Shown: positions 13,719 to 26,070, numbered from the stretch's first letter. The stretch: DNA of 64,000 bases from Loxodes magnus (GCA_946699065.1 CAMPDV010001604.1:1-64000), one strand, 5' to 3'. Notes: a model not told the origin generated them from the letters alone. A program made the numbers and translations.

Positions 13719-14280
13719 TTTATTTTTGGTTTAAACTCTCCAGAAAATTTATCTTTTTTTTTGAGTAAAATCATCTTAAAATTTTATATCAACTAGTAGT
13801 TTCATTTTTAATTATTATTACAAATATTTTTTGGCTTTATATAATAGCAAATCTGATAATATTAATAGATTCATTACTATTATATTATAATTTAGATTTG
13901 GTGAGACTTATAAATATAAAGAGTAAATTAAAACCAACTAGGGTATTTTTTAATTAAGGTGCTATTGATTAATAACCATAAAGATAGAAGTTCTAAATTA
14001 TTTTAACGATGCTAATTATTCTTTAGTAACTAACTAAATAAACTGAAATATCAAAATTAGAAAAAACTGAATGCTAAGCTTATTTTTGAAAATAAAATTT
14101 TAAGCTCATGAAGTAATCTTATTATTTATTTACGGATATTTAAATCAACGTGATTCTAAAATGCTAATTCTTTATGGAAATAAACTGAGTTCTTTAATAA
14201 CTTATAAAAAATGAATTACAGTGATATCATAAATGTTTGCAGAAAAAATTAATTTTATTATGTATATCATAAATAAATGA
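13719..14280. other. Interval without recognised gene
   Basis: AT-rich; mirror 46967-47527. Nothing further seen. Confidence 0.4.
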
Positions 14281-14595
14281 GATTATAGAGCGTGCAGTAC
14301 CTCAATGGTGGGCAGCTCTTTAATTAAGATTTTTTATGCTAAAAAAATTCTTGCTGAATTCTTCCGCAGTGCTAGAATTCCCTTGTAAGTTTTGTCTTCT
14401 ATAGAGTCGCGATCGGAATGCTACCCTAAGAGACCTTAGTATCTGGCATCTTTCATCATTAGTACTACTTGATGCCTCTTTGATCTTGTCTCCTCTCTTG
14501 GTCCCACCAAGATTTTAGATTGGTTCTTCACCATTGGGTACTTCCTGGCACCAGAGTTTAAGTCAGTTTCAGTTGGAAGATTGTTCCTCCCTATT
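14281..14595 (-). mobile_element. SINE-like retroposon, family B, arm 1
   Basis: A 315-bp element, less AT-rich than its surroundings. Read on the minus strand it starts near GGGAGGAACAATCTTCC and ends with a hairpin region GAGCTGCCCACC...GCTCTATAATC, followed by a TCATTTATTTATG tail. It shares the family motifs GATGCCAGATACTAAGG and AAGTACCCAATGG with 20024-20306. No open frame. The same copy is in arm 2, so it predates the duplication. Confidence 0.75.
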
Positions 14596-14999
14596 TATTT
14601 ATATATAATAAAATAGAGGTATAATAATTACTAGATCAATAATAAAGAACTAAGTATTAAGAACAAGAGCTTTCAATCTAAATATTTGATTGATTGATAG
14701 AATGTTAAAAGAAGTATAAAATAGAATTTTATAGTGAGTTTAGATATAAATTATGAATATTAAAATAGAAATTTTCATAATATAAATCTAAAATCTAGAA
14801 TAGCTTACTTAGATTTTATTATTATCTTGTAAATGTCTATATTTTTAAGATAGATAAATCCTTTATGAGTTTATTTTTTCTATTTATATAAATATAATGC
14901 TTAGTAGAATACCTTTTAATACTTGGAATTAATTATTTTTAAGTTACTAGATATATAGAAATGGTTAGCTCTTTGATAATAATAGGATAAATTAAGTTT

Positions 15000-15395
15000 A
15001 GTAACTATCGAGGATTTTCTCCTCTTCATGCTGGACACCAAATTGCTCCGGTATTAAAAATAAAATTTTAAAAGTCTCTCTTCCTCTCTCCTCCCATTGC
15101 TCATGTCATTTCCAATTCTATCTCCTTTTCTAATCAAATTTTCTTTTGTGAGAAACCTAATTCATTTAGGAATAATCTCTCTCTGATTTGTCTCTATTTC
15201 ATTTGTTTTTTCTTCCTCTGCTGTACTTGTATTCTTCTTTATTTATTCCAATGCTACGTCTTGAATTTTTGGAATTTCATGCAGCGTCTTCACAAGTGTT
15301 TTGTCGATTTGCAGTAGTAACAATTCTTCACTACTTTTTGTGGCTTAATCCTAGTCTTCATGTTGGTCTCTTCAATCATTATTGATTTCTAACTA
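15000..15395 (-). mobile_element. Zinc-knuckle ORF1 fragment, arm 1
   Basis: Read on the minus strand, this encodes the carboxyl half of an ORF1-like protein: a CCHC knuckle CYYCKSTKHL-TGA-RC (C-x2-C-x4-H-x4-C) followed by a Lys/Gln/Arg-rich tail resembling the tail of the element at 44205-45188. The TGA falls where the element at 37709-38772 has tryptophan (HLWRKC). The coiled-coil amino half is absent, so it is 5'-truncated or old. Near its 3' end is an inverted repeat of the form CTGGA...TCCAG. Confidence 0.65.
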
Positions 15396-16210
15396 TATCT
15401 TCAACCAGATATGTTGTACTTTATTAAGAACTTGAAAAAGAATAGATTGACAGTCAAGTAGTTTAAATTAGCATTGATAAGATACTATTAAAGATGTGTA
15501 GTAGAAAATATCTCGACATTATATTGTAATTTTTTGAATAGAATAGACAACAATTAAAAAATACTTTAACCTTAAAATAACTGGACATAAATTAAGAAAT
15601 TCAAAATATTAATTAAATAAACCACGAACAAGTTATGATTAAAGCTATTAACTATACAATAGAGATTAAATAATCAATCTAAATATTATTTAAACATAAA
15701 AATAATATAATTAATCAAAAAAAAAGATAATTATGTGCTGATTCTGTGTAAAGATAGAGCACATAAAAGAGACTGTTGGAGATACAAAAATTTCATAATT
15801 AAAAAATAAAATATTCAAATAAAACCTAATCAAGGTTTATTTTACAGCTAAAGGTAAAATATATAAAAGAAAAATGATTGATGGAGAAAAATTACAGAAT
15901 AAAAAGTAGAAGCTCAAAGAAGAAGAATCAAGCAAATGTTTGGAAGGGCTGAGATTTGGATAAAATACCAATGGTAAGAAAGGAAATATTTACAGATCCA
16001 TATATATTATTCAAAATATGAACCTTGAGAAAAAATGGACAATTTCAATGAGTTTTTATGATGATTTTTAAAAGCTTTTATAAATTAATACGTGACAAGC
16101 AAATTAAAAGTGACACTACATTAGTATATTCTATAATTATTATTAGTATTTCATAGAAAAAATAAATGACATTTTCTAGAAAATATTTATGCCAACACTG
16201 TAAGTCATTA
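15396..16210. other. Interval without recognised gene
   Basis: AT-rich. Mirror 45199-45844 plus 44046-44194. Contains the empty site (about 16050) for the arm 2 insertion 44205-45188. Confidence 0.4.
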
Positions 16211-16224
16211 TTTTTAATATATTA

Positions 16225-17066
16225 TTATTATTATTTTAACTAAATGTAAAATTAAAGTTAGCTATCCTGGGTTTTCAACCAGGTTTCTTCTGACAAGTTT
16301 TTTTCCGTGGTTGTTCTCCATGGCCTTTTTTAAAGTGGACGGTTACCACGAAGGATTCTCTTAGTTTCTCGTTCATAGTTTCTATTTATATATGTCTTAC
16401 TCAGTCATCCAAAGTTTGTTTAAGTTTCTTCAGTTCCTTTATTCTTCATTGTACTTGAGTTATCTTCATTTCTTACAATGTCTTAGTGAATGATACCAAG
16501 ATTAGCAGTACCAACAATTTTTATATCTTTTTTCTAATTTCTATTTTTAATAAACTTTTTTCTCCAGCATCTCAATTCTTTTGCTTATGTTTGTGTCGTT
16601 TTTTTCTTAATTTTACTTTTCTTAAAGTTGTATTTTGTGCTAATCTTCTTCTATGATCATTCTTTGTGATTAAGTGAAGTTAGTTTACGATATTTCATCA
16701 AATTTATTTTTTGTTATTACTGATTTTTTAATCAGTTATCTTTTGAGAATTAGAAGTTCGTTATTTTAGTCTTCTATGTAATTCATTAGCTCCCGGATTT
16801 TTTCTCCTTGATTAAAAAATATCTCTTCATATTTTACAATTTTTGCTTTCATTTTTTCGATTTCACTTTGAAATAAATTGTTATTTTTTGTTTCAAGGTT
16901 TTATTGTTCATTCGGACCAACCATTAATTTTCCCTCTGAAGACGAGCTAGATTCTCTATCCTGTCTTTGCTTTTTTAGCTCCTCATTCGTCACTTGTTTT
17001 CTTGTTTTTCTTTGTTATTTCTTAGAAAGACGAATGTTCTTCTCCATTAGTCAAATTTGTAATTTG
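16225..17066 (-). mobile_element. ORF1-only retroposon, private to arm 1
   Basis: An 842-bp insertion flanked by a perfect 14-bp target-site duplication TTTTTAATATATTA (16211-16224 and 17067-17080). The empty site is present once in arm 2 near 44029-44042. Read on the minus strand, the element begins 19 bases before the ATG of a zinc-knuckle protein. It ends just after the hairpin CCTGGTTGAAAACCCAGG and an AATAATAAT microsatellite tail. No reverse transcriptase is encoded. It inserted after the arms formed, so it is the youngest member whose relative age can be set. Confidence 0.9.
16262..17047 (-). CDS. ORF1-like coiled-coil/CCHC protein
   Basis: Probable nucleic-acid-binding protein of the retroposon, comparable to LINE ORF1 proteins (binding of element RNA is inferred). 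The frame starts MEKNIRLSKK and stays open for 261 codons with TAA and TAG as glutamine, up to a TAG next to the 3' hairpin. Residues 1-55 are basic and polar with a Ser/Glu patch, and about 60-170 form a Lys/Glu/Leu coiled coil. Cys178, Cys181, His186 and Cys191 form a CCHC knuckle (CWYCQSWYH...C), followed by a basic tail. Three TGA codons lie in the tail and none before residue 190. If TGA is stop the protein ends just after the knuckle; if TGA is tryptophan it runs to the 3' hairpin. Confidence 0.75.
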
Positions 17067-17162
17067 TTTTTAATATATTATAAAAGAGCTAAATTTATAT
17101 CCATAAAGAACTAACCTTTTAATGGCATCCTAACTTAAATATCCATAAATAATTAATATATT

Positions 17163-18019
17163 TCACTTAATAAACTTAAAAGTTAAAAAGCAAAATTTAT
17201 CTTTTTTATTCAGTTTGTTTTTCTCTTTAGATAAATAATCTTTACTAAAAGAAGTTAAATAAAACCTTAAGCATATAAAATTTAATAATAATAATAATAA
17301 CTAATTAACGTGATTCCACCTTTATTTGGTTTAATCTTTAATTAAAAGTTTAATGTTGAATAAAAGCATTAATTTCAAATTGCTTGGATCATGTCTATAA
17401 TAAGTCTTTATAATTTTTAATTTGCTCTTTCTAATAGCTTCCGAAAGGTCGATTCTCATTCCTTTCTTATTGAATTCATTAACTGCATTTTAGATATATG
17501 GAGCTTCTTTGTTTAGTTAAAGTATTTTTTCCTTTAAAGTTTGCCTTATTAATTGCAATAAAGTCCGAATATATTTTCCCATTAATTATCTATAATTCAC
17601 TTTTCTTTTTGTCTTAATTGGAAGCAATTTCGCATTTTATATCCTAGCCTCTTGCAATATTATCATCTCCTTATTTTCTGATATGGAATATAATTTATTT
17701 TAGGTTGTCGCTCCATATCCATCGGATCATTCATCGATATCTTTTAGAGTAATATGCATGCTTTCCGTCAGCTCTTCGGATTGGTTAAATTTTATATCTA
17801 ATTAATCAATTCTTATATTGTATGCCTACTTATTTTCAGTTTTAGTGCATTTATATTATTCATCAGGTATTCAATTTTTCTTTAGAACTCTTATATTTGT
17901 CTTAAAATTTTCTTATTGCATAATTTTGAGATCTTAAGAAATTGCTTACTGATCGTAGTTTGGCTGAGATGAATACTTTTAAGAATAGAATTTTTCTTTA
18001 AATTTTCAATTTTATTCAT
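17163..18019 (-). pseudogene. Unrecognised protein of about 285 residues, arm 1 copy
   Basis: I do not recognise the family. The ATG at 18019 opens MNKIENLKKN, followed by a long helical, Lys/Ile/Leu-rich amino half with coiled-coil character. A middle section has the motif DID-x-TGA-SDGYG, and the carboxyl section is basic (KKGMRIDLSEAIRKSK, YYRHDPSNLKLM), ending at TGA. The conserved TGA before SDGYG occurs in both arms. The length, 857, is one short of 286 codons because of a single-base loss relative to arm 2. No signal peptide. Confidence 0.6.
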
Positions 18020-20023
18020 AATAAAGCTTGAATTTTGCTACTTTTGATACATCAGTTGTCTAGTTAGTTACTAAAGAATATTAAAATCCTCATAAAAATA
18101 ATTAAAAATTTTATCTTTATGGGTAATAACCAATTCTACCTTTAAATAAAAAGTGCAGTTACTGGTTCGAATTAACTCTTATCAACTATAAATAATGTCA
18201 ACATAAATTGTAATATAGAAGTAATGAATCTATTAATAATATAAGATTTGCTTTGTTACAAATACACATAAGAATTATAATAATAATCTAAAATATGGAT
18301 CAAATGTTGAGATTAATTTTGATGATGATTAAATTATAAACAATTATATATTTTCTGGAAAATTTAACAAAAATTAAATGAAAAATCTACATTAAGTTCT
18401 TATTTTCTTTCTGAATTTGCTCATTTATGAAAAATATGATGTAAATAAATAAATAAAATAGTAAAATCAAATAAGCTTAAAAAATATTTAAGATAGCTAA
18501 AAATTAAAAAATTAAAATAGAATAAAGTGAAAAAAATAAAAACAGAGTAAAAAATAGTTAATAAAATGAAAATTAATAAGCAAATAACTAAGGAATCATA
18601 AATATAAATATAAATATCATAACAGCAAATTTAAAGTCATTAAAAAAAGCGCATAAAAATTATAATTTAAGTGGAATAAAAAATTTCGACATCTTTTATT
18701 TTTAAATCTAAAGTTATCAAATAAAAAAAATTAAATTTTATTTAGTTAGAATTTTAAGCTAAAAAAATGTGAGAAAAAACGTAAATGTAAATTAAAGGAA
18801 CTTAATAAAGAAAGAAAAATTGCTATCTTCAAACTCTTTACTACTAACATAAACCGATTTTTACTCGCTTTTGTTTTCACTTTCATTAAAATACATTTAA
18901 TTTTTAATCAGTTTTATCTTCAAACATAAAAATCTTAATGAGGGAATTATTTTTATAAATTACATTTCAAAATGTCTTAATCATCTTTTGTAAAAGTGTA
19001 TAAGTATTTACTTATGATAAGTACTATAATAAAAATTATACTAGTGTTAGAATTATGTTAAGTATGTTCTATAAAATATTTTCTTAGTCTAAACTTTTTT
19101 AAATGATTTGTCGCATTTAGATTTATTTTATTCCTATTATTTAAGTGTTTTACAAAGGTTAAATCGTTTTTTTTTTAATGAATTAATAGATTTATATTTT
19201 CTTATTTTTATTTTATTTATATTTTATTCGTTACTTCTAGAGTTAAATTTTATATGTTTAATTTTAAGAATATTTTTTATTTTAAGATGACTAAGAAGCT
19301 TATTTTTTTGTTTTAAAAATATTCTTATTAGAAATTTAGTTTTTATAGCTACCATTAAAATTTTTTTTAATTAAAATTTTTTATTTTTTGTTTTAATTTA
19401 TAGTTTTTTTGTAAATGATTTTTAAAAGAATTTATTCCTAACAAAAATCAGATAGTTTTTTAAAACTATTTTTTAATCAAATTGTTTAAGCGTTTACATG
19501 TTTTAAATTACTTTTTTTTCGAGTTTTTTATTATTTGATAATTTAGAATTTCATCTTTTGTTTTCATAAATTTTTAGCAATTATGAGGCGTTTTTTTAGT
19601 TTTTCTTTTAATATTTCTTTACTTGAAGGAATTTTAATTATTATAAACATAGTAGTCATGTAAGAAATTTTTCATATCTGTTAGTTAAAATAAATTAATG
19701 TTAAAATTAAATTTTAAATAGCATAGTTGTTTATATATTTGTATTTAAGATAAATTGATTTTCATGCTTCTTCTATATTCGATTAAATGTTTATATTTAA
19801 CAAATATTCTATAATATTTAGCAAGTGGTAGCTTTTAGATTTATATTTAAAACAAGTTAAAATAGCATTAGTTTTTTATTAATTATCTATTTTATTAAAA
19901 TTATTTTTAAATAAAATTTATATTTAGATTTTTTAGTTTATTTCCTTAAAAGTTTGTTATATCACTTACTTTTAGCAATTTTATTGTTATAATTAGATGA
20001 ATAAATAAACAATAAATAAATAA
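18020..20023. other. Strand-asymmetric AT tract, no gene
   Basis: About 18380-18830 is A-rich and about 19080-19640 is T-rich on the plus strand, a clear switch in base skew near 18960. Short frames in the T-rich part (for example 19108-19290) are low-complexity. Mirror: 40555-42549. Confidence 0.45.
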
Positions 20024-20306
20024 GATTAGAGAGCGTATAGCTCTTTAATAAAGATTTTAAACTTAAAAAATTAGTTTTTTAAGTTTTCACAGGGCTAGTA
20101 TTTTTAATAATTTTTGTCTTCTATAAGACCGTTATAAAGACTCTCTAAGAAACCTTAGTATCTGGCATCTTTCAGCATTACGTTATTTGATGACTCTTCA
20201 GTCTTGTCTTCTTTTGTCTCCTACCAAGATTTTTGTCTTGTTCTTCGCCCATGAGTACTTTCTGGTGCCAGATCTTTAATCAATCTGAGTTTGGAGGATC
20301 TTCTCC
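20024..20306 (-). mobile_element. SINE-like retroposon, family B, second copy, arm 1
   Basis: Same family as 14281-14595. On the minus strand it starts GGGAGAAGATCCTCC, holds GATGCCAGATACTAAGG and AAGAAGACAAGACTGAAG, and ends GAGCTATACGCTCTCTAATC with an ATTTATTTATTG tail. It is more diverged and shorter in the 3' hairpin. Present in both arms. Confidence 0.75.
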
Positions 20307-21119
20307 CTATATTTTATATTTAAAATAAATGTAATATTTTACTTATTTAAATAAACATTTTATAACATTTTTTTATAAATTAATTATAAATTTAATATTT
20401 TTATTTACTTTTTTAGATTTAATTTAGATTCATTTTAGTCATAATTGTTTTATTGAAAAAGTTTTATACCATATTTTGATAATTGTTGCTTTTTAACTTA
20501 ATTATTTTCTCCATATTTAAGAATCAGATAAACGAACATTATTATTTAGTATATTGATGTTCATTCATTGAAAGGAATCGTTTTAAGACTAATAAGCTTA
20601 GTATTTCAAATGCGATCCTAACCTTATATGAGTATATATAAAAAACAGCCAGCTGTCATTGACTTTTAAACGCTTTAACTGTCTAATCGTGAGTTTTATG
20701 GAGTTGAAAGAGAGGTTTAATTTGCTTTCTTTTTAAAATAAATACTCAATTCAGCAAGTATGTAAGTATTGCCTGAAAAACTATCTAAATGTCTAAAGGA
20801 GTATCATTTATTTATCTGTTTACCAAATTCAAACAATATTACAAATATCATTTCGGTAATAATTGATCTCACACAGATACTAGTTACTTCTTCGCCTATC
20901 ATCATAAATAGACTAAATTCATTTAAAATTTTCACCTATATATTCTATTTCTTTATTTTTTCATTCATTTATCTCATATAGTTTCGATCAAGCACTACGG
21001 AATTTTATATTCACTAGGCGTTTATAATAGAACATACATACATCATAATTTTCATTGTATATATTCTATTTAAATTTACTAACAGTAAGATATTATTATA
21101 TTTTATTAGATTTTTAAAT
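20307..21119. other. Interval without recognised gene
   Basis: AT-rich, with a less AT-rich patch at about 20560-20700. Mirror 39501-40270. No coding called. Confidence 0.4.
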
Positions 21120-21465
21120 AGGGTGGAAAGCCCTTTCCTTCGGATGCTGCTTGGAGGCTCACAAGCAACTAAAAAATGAGCGTGGACGGAGGATAAATCG
21201 GAGAAAGAGAAACCAATAAATGAAAAGGAAGATTCAACAAGCTGGAGAACTCTGAATGCTAGGAGAAAAAATTCATTATCATAGATCGGGGAAATATGTA
21301 CCCGTAATTGCATATTGCATCCTATGCTTTGGAAGGAAAAATTACAAGGATATACTGCGGGAAGAGCAAAAAGATAGAAAGGCCCATAAAATTTTATTTT
21401 TCGACATTAAATAAAATTAATTAAAGTGCTTGCGCACCGACGAGAGTGCTACGTGCTCTATAATC
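21120..21465 (+). mobile_element. Retroelement 3' segment with coding remnant, arm 1
   Basis: A less AT-rich block ending in TTGCGCACC...CTACGTGCTCTATAATC and a CAATTTATTTG tail, the same 3' terminus as the SINEs. Upstream is an open frame with motifs DGGQIGERE, NKLENSECQEKKF, IIIDRGNMYPQ and YCGKSKKIERPIKF, interrupted only by one TGA (NK-TGA-KGRF). It could be the carboxyl end of a retroelement protein; the family is not identified. Present in both arms. Confidence 0.6.
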
Positions 21466-22856
21466 CAATTTATTTGCTTGTATGAGAAGTATAGGTTCAT
21501 AATTTGAGGAAAATAACGGAAAATAACATAATATTTATTTTAATTTTTCCGTAAAATCCACAGATACAGACAAATTCATTGCTAAAATGATCTTCGGAAC
21601 TTTTTATTCTTATTTTTATAATTTATATCAAAGCCCTTTCATGTTAATATAAATTTCATGAATAATACAATCCTATTTATTTTTTTATTGGATTTTATAT
21701 AAATTCTTTTTAGTTTTAATATAATATAATATTAATAATTTTAATATTATTTATGGAAAAATAGTGTACATATTTTCTTTTAAATTTATACTAGCCAGAA
21801 AAAATATTAAGATTTTTTAATTTTTTAGATAATTTATTAATATTTAAAAAAATTAAATTATATTTTTATTGTTATATTATTTTAAAGATTATTTTAATTT
21901 TAACATTTTTAATTTACTATATAAAACTTTATAATAATTTTAATTTAATTTATAATTGTTTAAAAGTTTTATTTGTTTGGTTAAATATATTAATTAAAAT
22001 ATTCGTATGAATTTATCTGCTTTATGTAAAGATATATTTGTACAAAAATAAATTTGTTTATTTATAGATATCTTTCTTCAGTTATGTTCTAATCGAAGTA
22101 TTTGCTAAATTCCTCTTTTAGTGAAAATGTAATATTCATCAAAGATTCTCTTAAGTTTTATTTATTTTATCTCTATAATAGTTCATATGAGATTCAAAAT
22201 TATTTATTTATTATTTTCCATAGCATAAATATTTTTATATTTTTTTAGAATTCTAAGCATTATTTTTAAATATGTTAATATCTTCTACAATACAGGTAAC
22301 TTCCTTTTAATTATTGAACTATTTATGTCTTAATATCTAGGTACAAATCTAAAGAATTATTTTTTAGCTTGTAGAAATAATTATTCATTCGTTTCAGCAA
22401 ATTTATTTAATTTATTTTATATCTATTTAGTTCTAAAATTTGCTTAATTTGTATTTTATTTTTTAGTCTTAAAGCAATAAATAAAAGAATTTAAAATTAT
22501 AATTACTTTATTTATTTATTTTTTGTAGTTACTTTTTTAGAGCCATATAAATTAATATTAAAATGGGCATAATATTATTTTTATATATAAGAATAGATAA
22601 AAATTAATAATAAAATATAAAGAAACTTAACTAAAGATTTATCCTAAACTAAATTTATTATCCATTTTTATTATATTAATTATATTTTTATTAATAAAAA
22701 TTTAATTTTAATTATATGCTGTTTAAGTGTTTAAAAGCTTTATTTAGAAATTTAAGAGTTTAACCTAGTATATTAATTTCAGTTTATTTATTAAATTATA
22801 TAAATGTTTAAGCTGTCTGACATTAGCTGATGATGATATTGATAGGGTTAGTTTTA
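21466..22856. other. Inner end of arm 1, no gene seen
   Basis: Very AT-rich. It holds, at about 21830, the empty site of the arm 2 insertion 37709-38772. Mirror: 36682-37694 and 38787-39143. Confidence 0.4.
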
Positions 22857-22999
22857 TATATAAATGAAGATTCCAAAGATACTTTTATGTATCACTAGAT
22901 GTGCTACGAATGTGTTTAAAGATAATATTAAGAGTCACAGTAAATAAAATGCTTAATGAGAAATTGTTGTTAAGTGATTTAAAAACATCCTGCCTTGCT

Positions 23000-24420
23000 T
23001 TAAAATGATGAAAAGTTAGTACACACTACAAAATAAAACTTACTAGCAAATAAAAAAGAATTATTAAAAATTAAAGAGAATTAGTTAAATGAAGAAATGC
23101 TAAATTAAAAAAATGCCAAAATCTAAAACCGGAATAAAGTTATTTAAGATTTAGAATAATAATATATGGCTAATATTTACAGCATATGAAGAGAATTCTA
23201 AACTTTACTAGCATCATATAATCAAGAGAGAGTTAAATTACAAGACATTTAAAATAAATTAAAAGCAGGAGATGAAAATGTTAATATATAGATTTTAGAT
23301 TGAATGGAGTTAAATGAAAAAAAGCATAAATTGAAATTTAAAAGGCTTAAACTGAGATAAGAAATATAATGAGTTTTAAGTAAAATGAATTTGAGGAATA
23401 CAATAAATTAAGAGTAAAAAATTAAAAAAGTTAAAAGACATTTGAACAGCAATAAATGTGCATAAATAGTTTGTAAATTAGGTTTAGCAGGAATAGAGTT
23501 AGCTAATGATTACTTAATAAAAGCATTAAATAAATAGAAAGGCAATCATGAAGAATCCTAAAAACATAATTGTAATAAATGGCAGAACTGAAAATTTGCT
23601 TGATTTAGTACAAATAAATTATAAAAAATTAAAGTCATTGTTATAGATTTTAAATATTGAAAAGAATCAGCCTTAATTGAAGTAATTAGCTGCCAATGCA
23701 ATAACAATGTTAAATTGCATTAATCTTTATTTACCAATTAAAACTTCTAAAACATCGACTTAACTCATTCGGACCTCTCAGACATCACCTTCAACAATTG
23801 CAAATTCATCACTCCAATCTAACTTAAGCAATATTTCGTAGCGCTAAATTCACTAATTGCGACTTCTCTAATGCAAACCTTTCCTCCATAGTCACAGAAC
23901 CCTATATTTTCACCGGTCACATTAATCATGTCGCTTCCGTAGCCATCTTCACTGATGGCAACACCATAGCATTTGGAATTTATTATGACACGGTGAGACT
24001 ATGGGACGTCACGACAGGTACCTGTAAGACTATGAGTGGTTAACAGATTATTTATATATTGTGGCTAAATCTAGTGATTCTTAGTTTATCGTATCGGGAA
24101 GCGATGATATGACGGTGAGACTATGGGACTTCAAGACATTATAGTGTATAAAGGTTCTTTTTGGACATTCCTCTGCTGTTTCAGTTGTTTTCTCAAGTGA
24201 TGAAAAGTATATTCTATTTGATTCACGTGATAAGACTATAAGAATATGGAATACTTAATCTGGTTAAAAGAGTGAACTCTAATGGGTCAAACTGATTCTG
24301 TGGGTAGTTTGCAAATATCAAGGAACAATAATTGGTTGGTATCAAGTAATGAAAGTATTATATTTTTGGAAATCCTTACCAAGTGATTATAATTTCCGAA
24401 GATGAACATAAGTAGATAGT
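23000..24420 (+). pseudogene. Coiled-coil / pentapeptide / WD40 protein, decayed
   Basis: Remnant of a multidomain ciliate protein. About 23300-23470 encodes a Gln/Lys/Glu coiled coil. About 23560-23740 encodes a helical region ending in LAANAITMLN. About 23765-23890 keeps pentapeptide-repeat-like pieces (DLSDITFNNCKF, AKFTNCDFSNANLSS). About 23915-24290 has three WD40 repeats: GHINHVASVAIF...DTVRLWD, then SGSDDMTVRLWDF, then GHSSAVSVVFSSDEKYI...DKTIRIWN. Several frame changes separate these segments, so it is broken. WD40 propellers act as protein-interaction scaffolds; a specific partner cannot be inferred. It is less AT-rich than the flanks. Confidence 0.75.
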
Positions 24421-25739
24421 TGAATGGTGTTTAGAATAATACTAACTAATAATAAGCAAAGTTGAGTTTGAAATTTAATCTTACTTAATTACTTAGGTGG
24501 ATTGAAATAAGCTTAATATCGAATATAGATTAAGATTTTAAAATTTAGTATGAATGATGTGCTTATGAGTGAGTAGGATAGAGGAAGATACATCAAGCGA
24601 TTGGTTTAAGATATCATTTAAATTTTTATATTTAAGAATTAATATTTCTCTTTAAGTCTTTTTATTGTTGAGTATATTATTATTAATTTCATACATGCTA
24701 TTACTAAATTACAAAAGATTTTTATCTTATGATTTTTTAAGTACAAAATAAATATTTTAGTATTATATTAATTTTATTTTAATATTGTTAAGTTTATTTT
24801 CTAAATTTATTTCTAAATTTTTTCTAATTTAGTTCAAGTTATTTGTTTTTAGTTAAAGGGAAAATTTTTAATTTTTAAGTCTATCATTAATAAAAAAATT
24901 GAATCAGTTTCTAATAGAAATTGTTTTAAATTTAAATGATTAATTAAATAGTTAAATTGCATGCTAGTTAAATTAAATGTAAGTACGTCTAATTTGTGTT
25001 TAAGTTAAATATTATTTAAATTTTTTTAAGTTTATTAAAATATTTTCGAGAATAAAAGTTTTTTTTCTCATTATAATTATTATTAACAAATTTGTCTAGA
25101 AAAATTTAGAAGTATTAAACCATGAATTTGCTAAAATAAGTTTATTTTTTCGCTATCGACTAGCACTAGAGGAATGTATTCCGACTGACTAAAAGTCGTG
25201 ATATCAGATAAAAAAAGTAAAACAGGAATAAAATTTAAGAAAAACCAAATTATTAAAATATTAACAAATATTTTAAAATAAATTTGTTTTCAGTTTTGGT
25301 TTTGATTTAAAGGAAAAATTTTTGGTTTGAAATTAAAATTTGAAAATTATGAATGAAATTTAAAAAACTTTGTAATAAATATTTTTTTATTATTTTAGAA
25401 TTTGCTTTTTTTAAAAGATCTATAGAAAAAGGAGAGATAATAGTTTAAAAAGTATTTAAATCATTAAGAATATTTTTTGCTTTAAGTTTTACACTATAGG
25501 AAAATTTTTGGGTGGAAAAAAGTTGGAAAAATTTTTAAGGTTCATATAAAGGTGTTAAAAATTAATTGTTTTAATAGGTTTTGGAAATTGTTTTAAAAAT
25601 ACATACTAACATCAAAAAGGAATTAAAAATATCAATATCTGAAATATTAACTTTTAAAAAAAGAATAAAACGAGGTATAGTGCTATTGATCTATTATTTT
25701 TTTAGAATAAATTTTAAAGAATTTAAAAAATAATTAAAT
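24421..25739. other. AT-rich interval, no gene
   Basis: Low-complexity A/T tracts. A short less AT-rich patch near 25152-25200 (ATCGACTAGCACTAGAGGAA) has no counterpart that I found. Confidence 0.4.
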
Positions 25740-26070
25740 AAGAATTTAAATTATTATTCCTTAGAACTTTAAATAGATTTTTCGAACATTATACTACCAA
25801 AAGCAGAGTATGGTTTAGAAATAATTCCTTAGACTATCTTTCGGAGTATAATAAAAATAAACATGATATAATAATCAGTTAAAGAAAAGTAGCAAGATCT
25901 ACTTTACAAAATCCTAATTCTATTTCTAATTAATCTTGCTTTATTGACTTCAACTGGTTTCCTTTTTAATATTACACTGCAATGAGGCATTTCAAATTCT
26001 ATATAAAATTTTACACTGAATCTTAAACAGACTCCGACTCTGACGTCTCATTTCTTTTTAACAAAAAAAG
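25740..26070 (-). CDS. Possible partial hypothetical protein
   Basis: On the minus strand a frame of about 110 codons is open with TAA and TAG as glutamine and a single TGA near its beginning. It includes KFYIEFEMPHCSVILKRK and SKPYSAFGSIMFEKS. Unrecognised, no start codon assigned. Codon choice looks more protein-like than the flanks, but the call is weak. Confidence 0.3.

Larger units (their letters stand above)
425..22856 (+). repeat. Arm 1 of a giant imperfect inverted repeat
   Basis: The whole stretch reappears reverse-complemented at 36682-60833. Matching landmarks include kinase A (2664-3390 with 57859-58584), the 343-residue gene (6399-7427 with 53812-54843), kinase B, the secreted protein (13003-13718 with 47528-48243) and two SINE copies. 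At the inner edge the arms share the run ending GGGTTAGTTTTATA and then diverge at once. Arm 1 has one private insertion (16225-17066). Without it the arm is about 21.57 kb, equal to arm 2 without its three private insertions. Coordinate sums of matching points stay near 61240 outside the insertions and fall to 59538 at the inner edge, as those insertions predict. Confidence 0.95.

Noticed and set aside
18160-18176. GGTTCGAATTAACTC as a tRNA T-arm / B box
   Set aside because: No matching acceptor, D or anticodon arms could be laid out on either side.
21014-21313. 99-codon minus-strand frame, with a relative at 39222-39506
   Set aside because: Antisense to the retroelement 3' coding remnant, whose plus-strand frame has the better composition and ends at the shared terminus.
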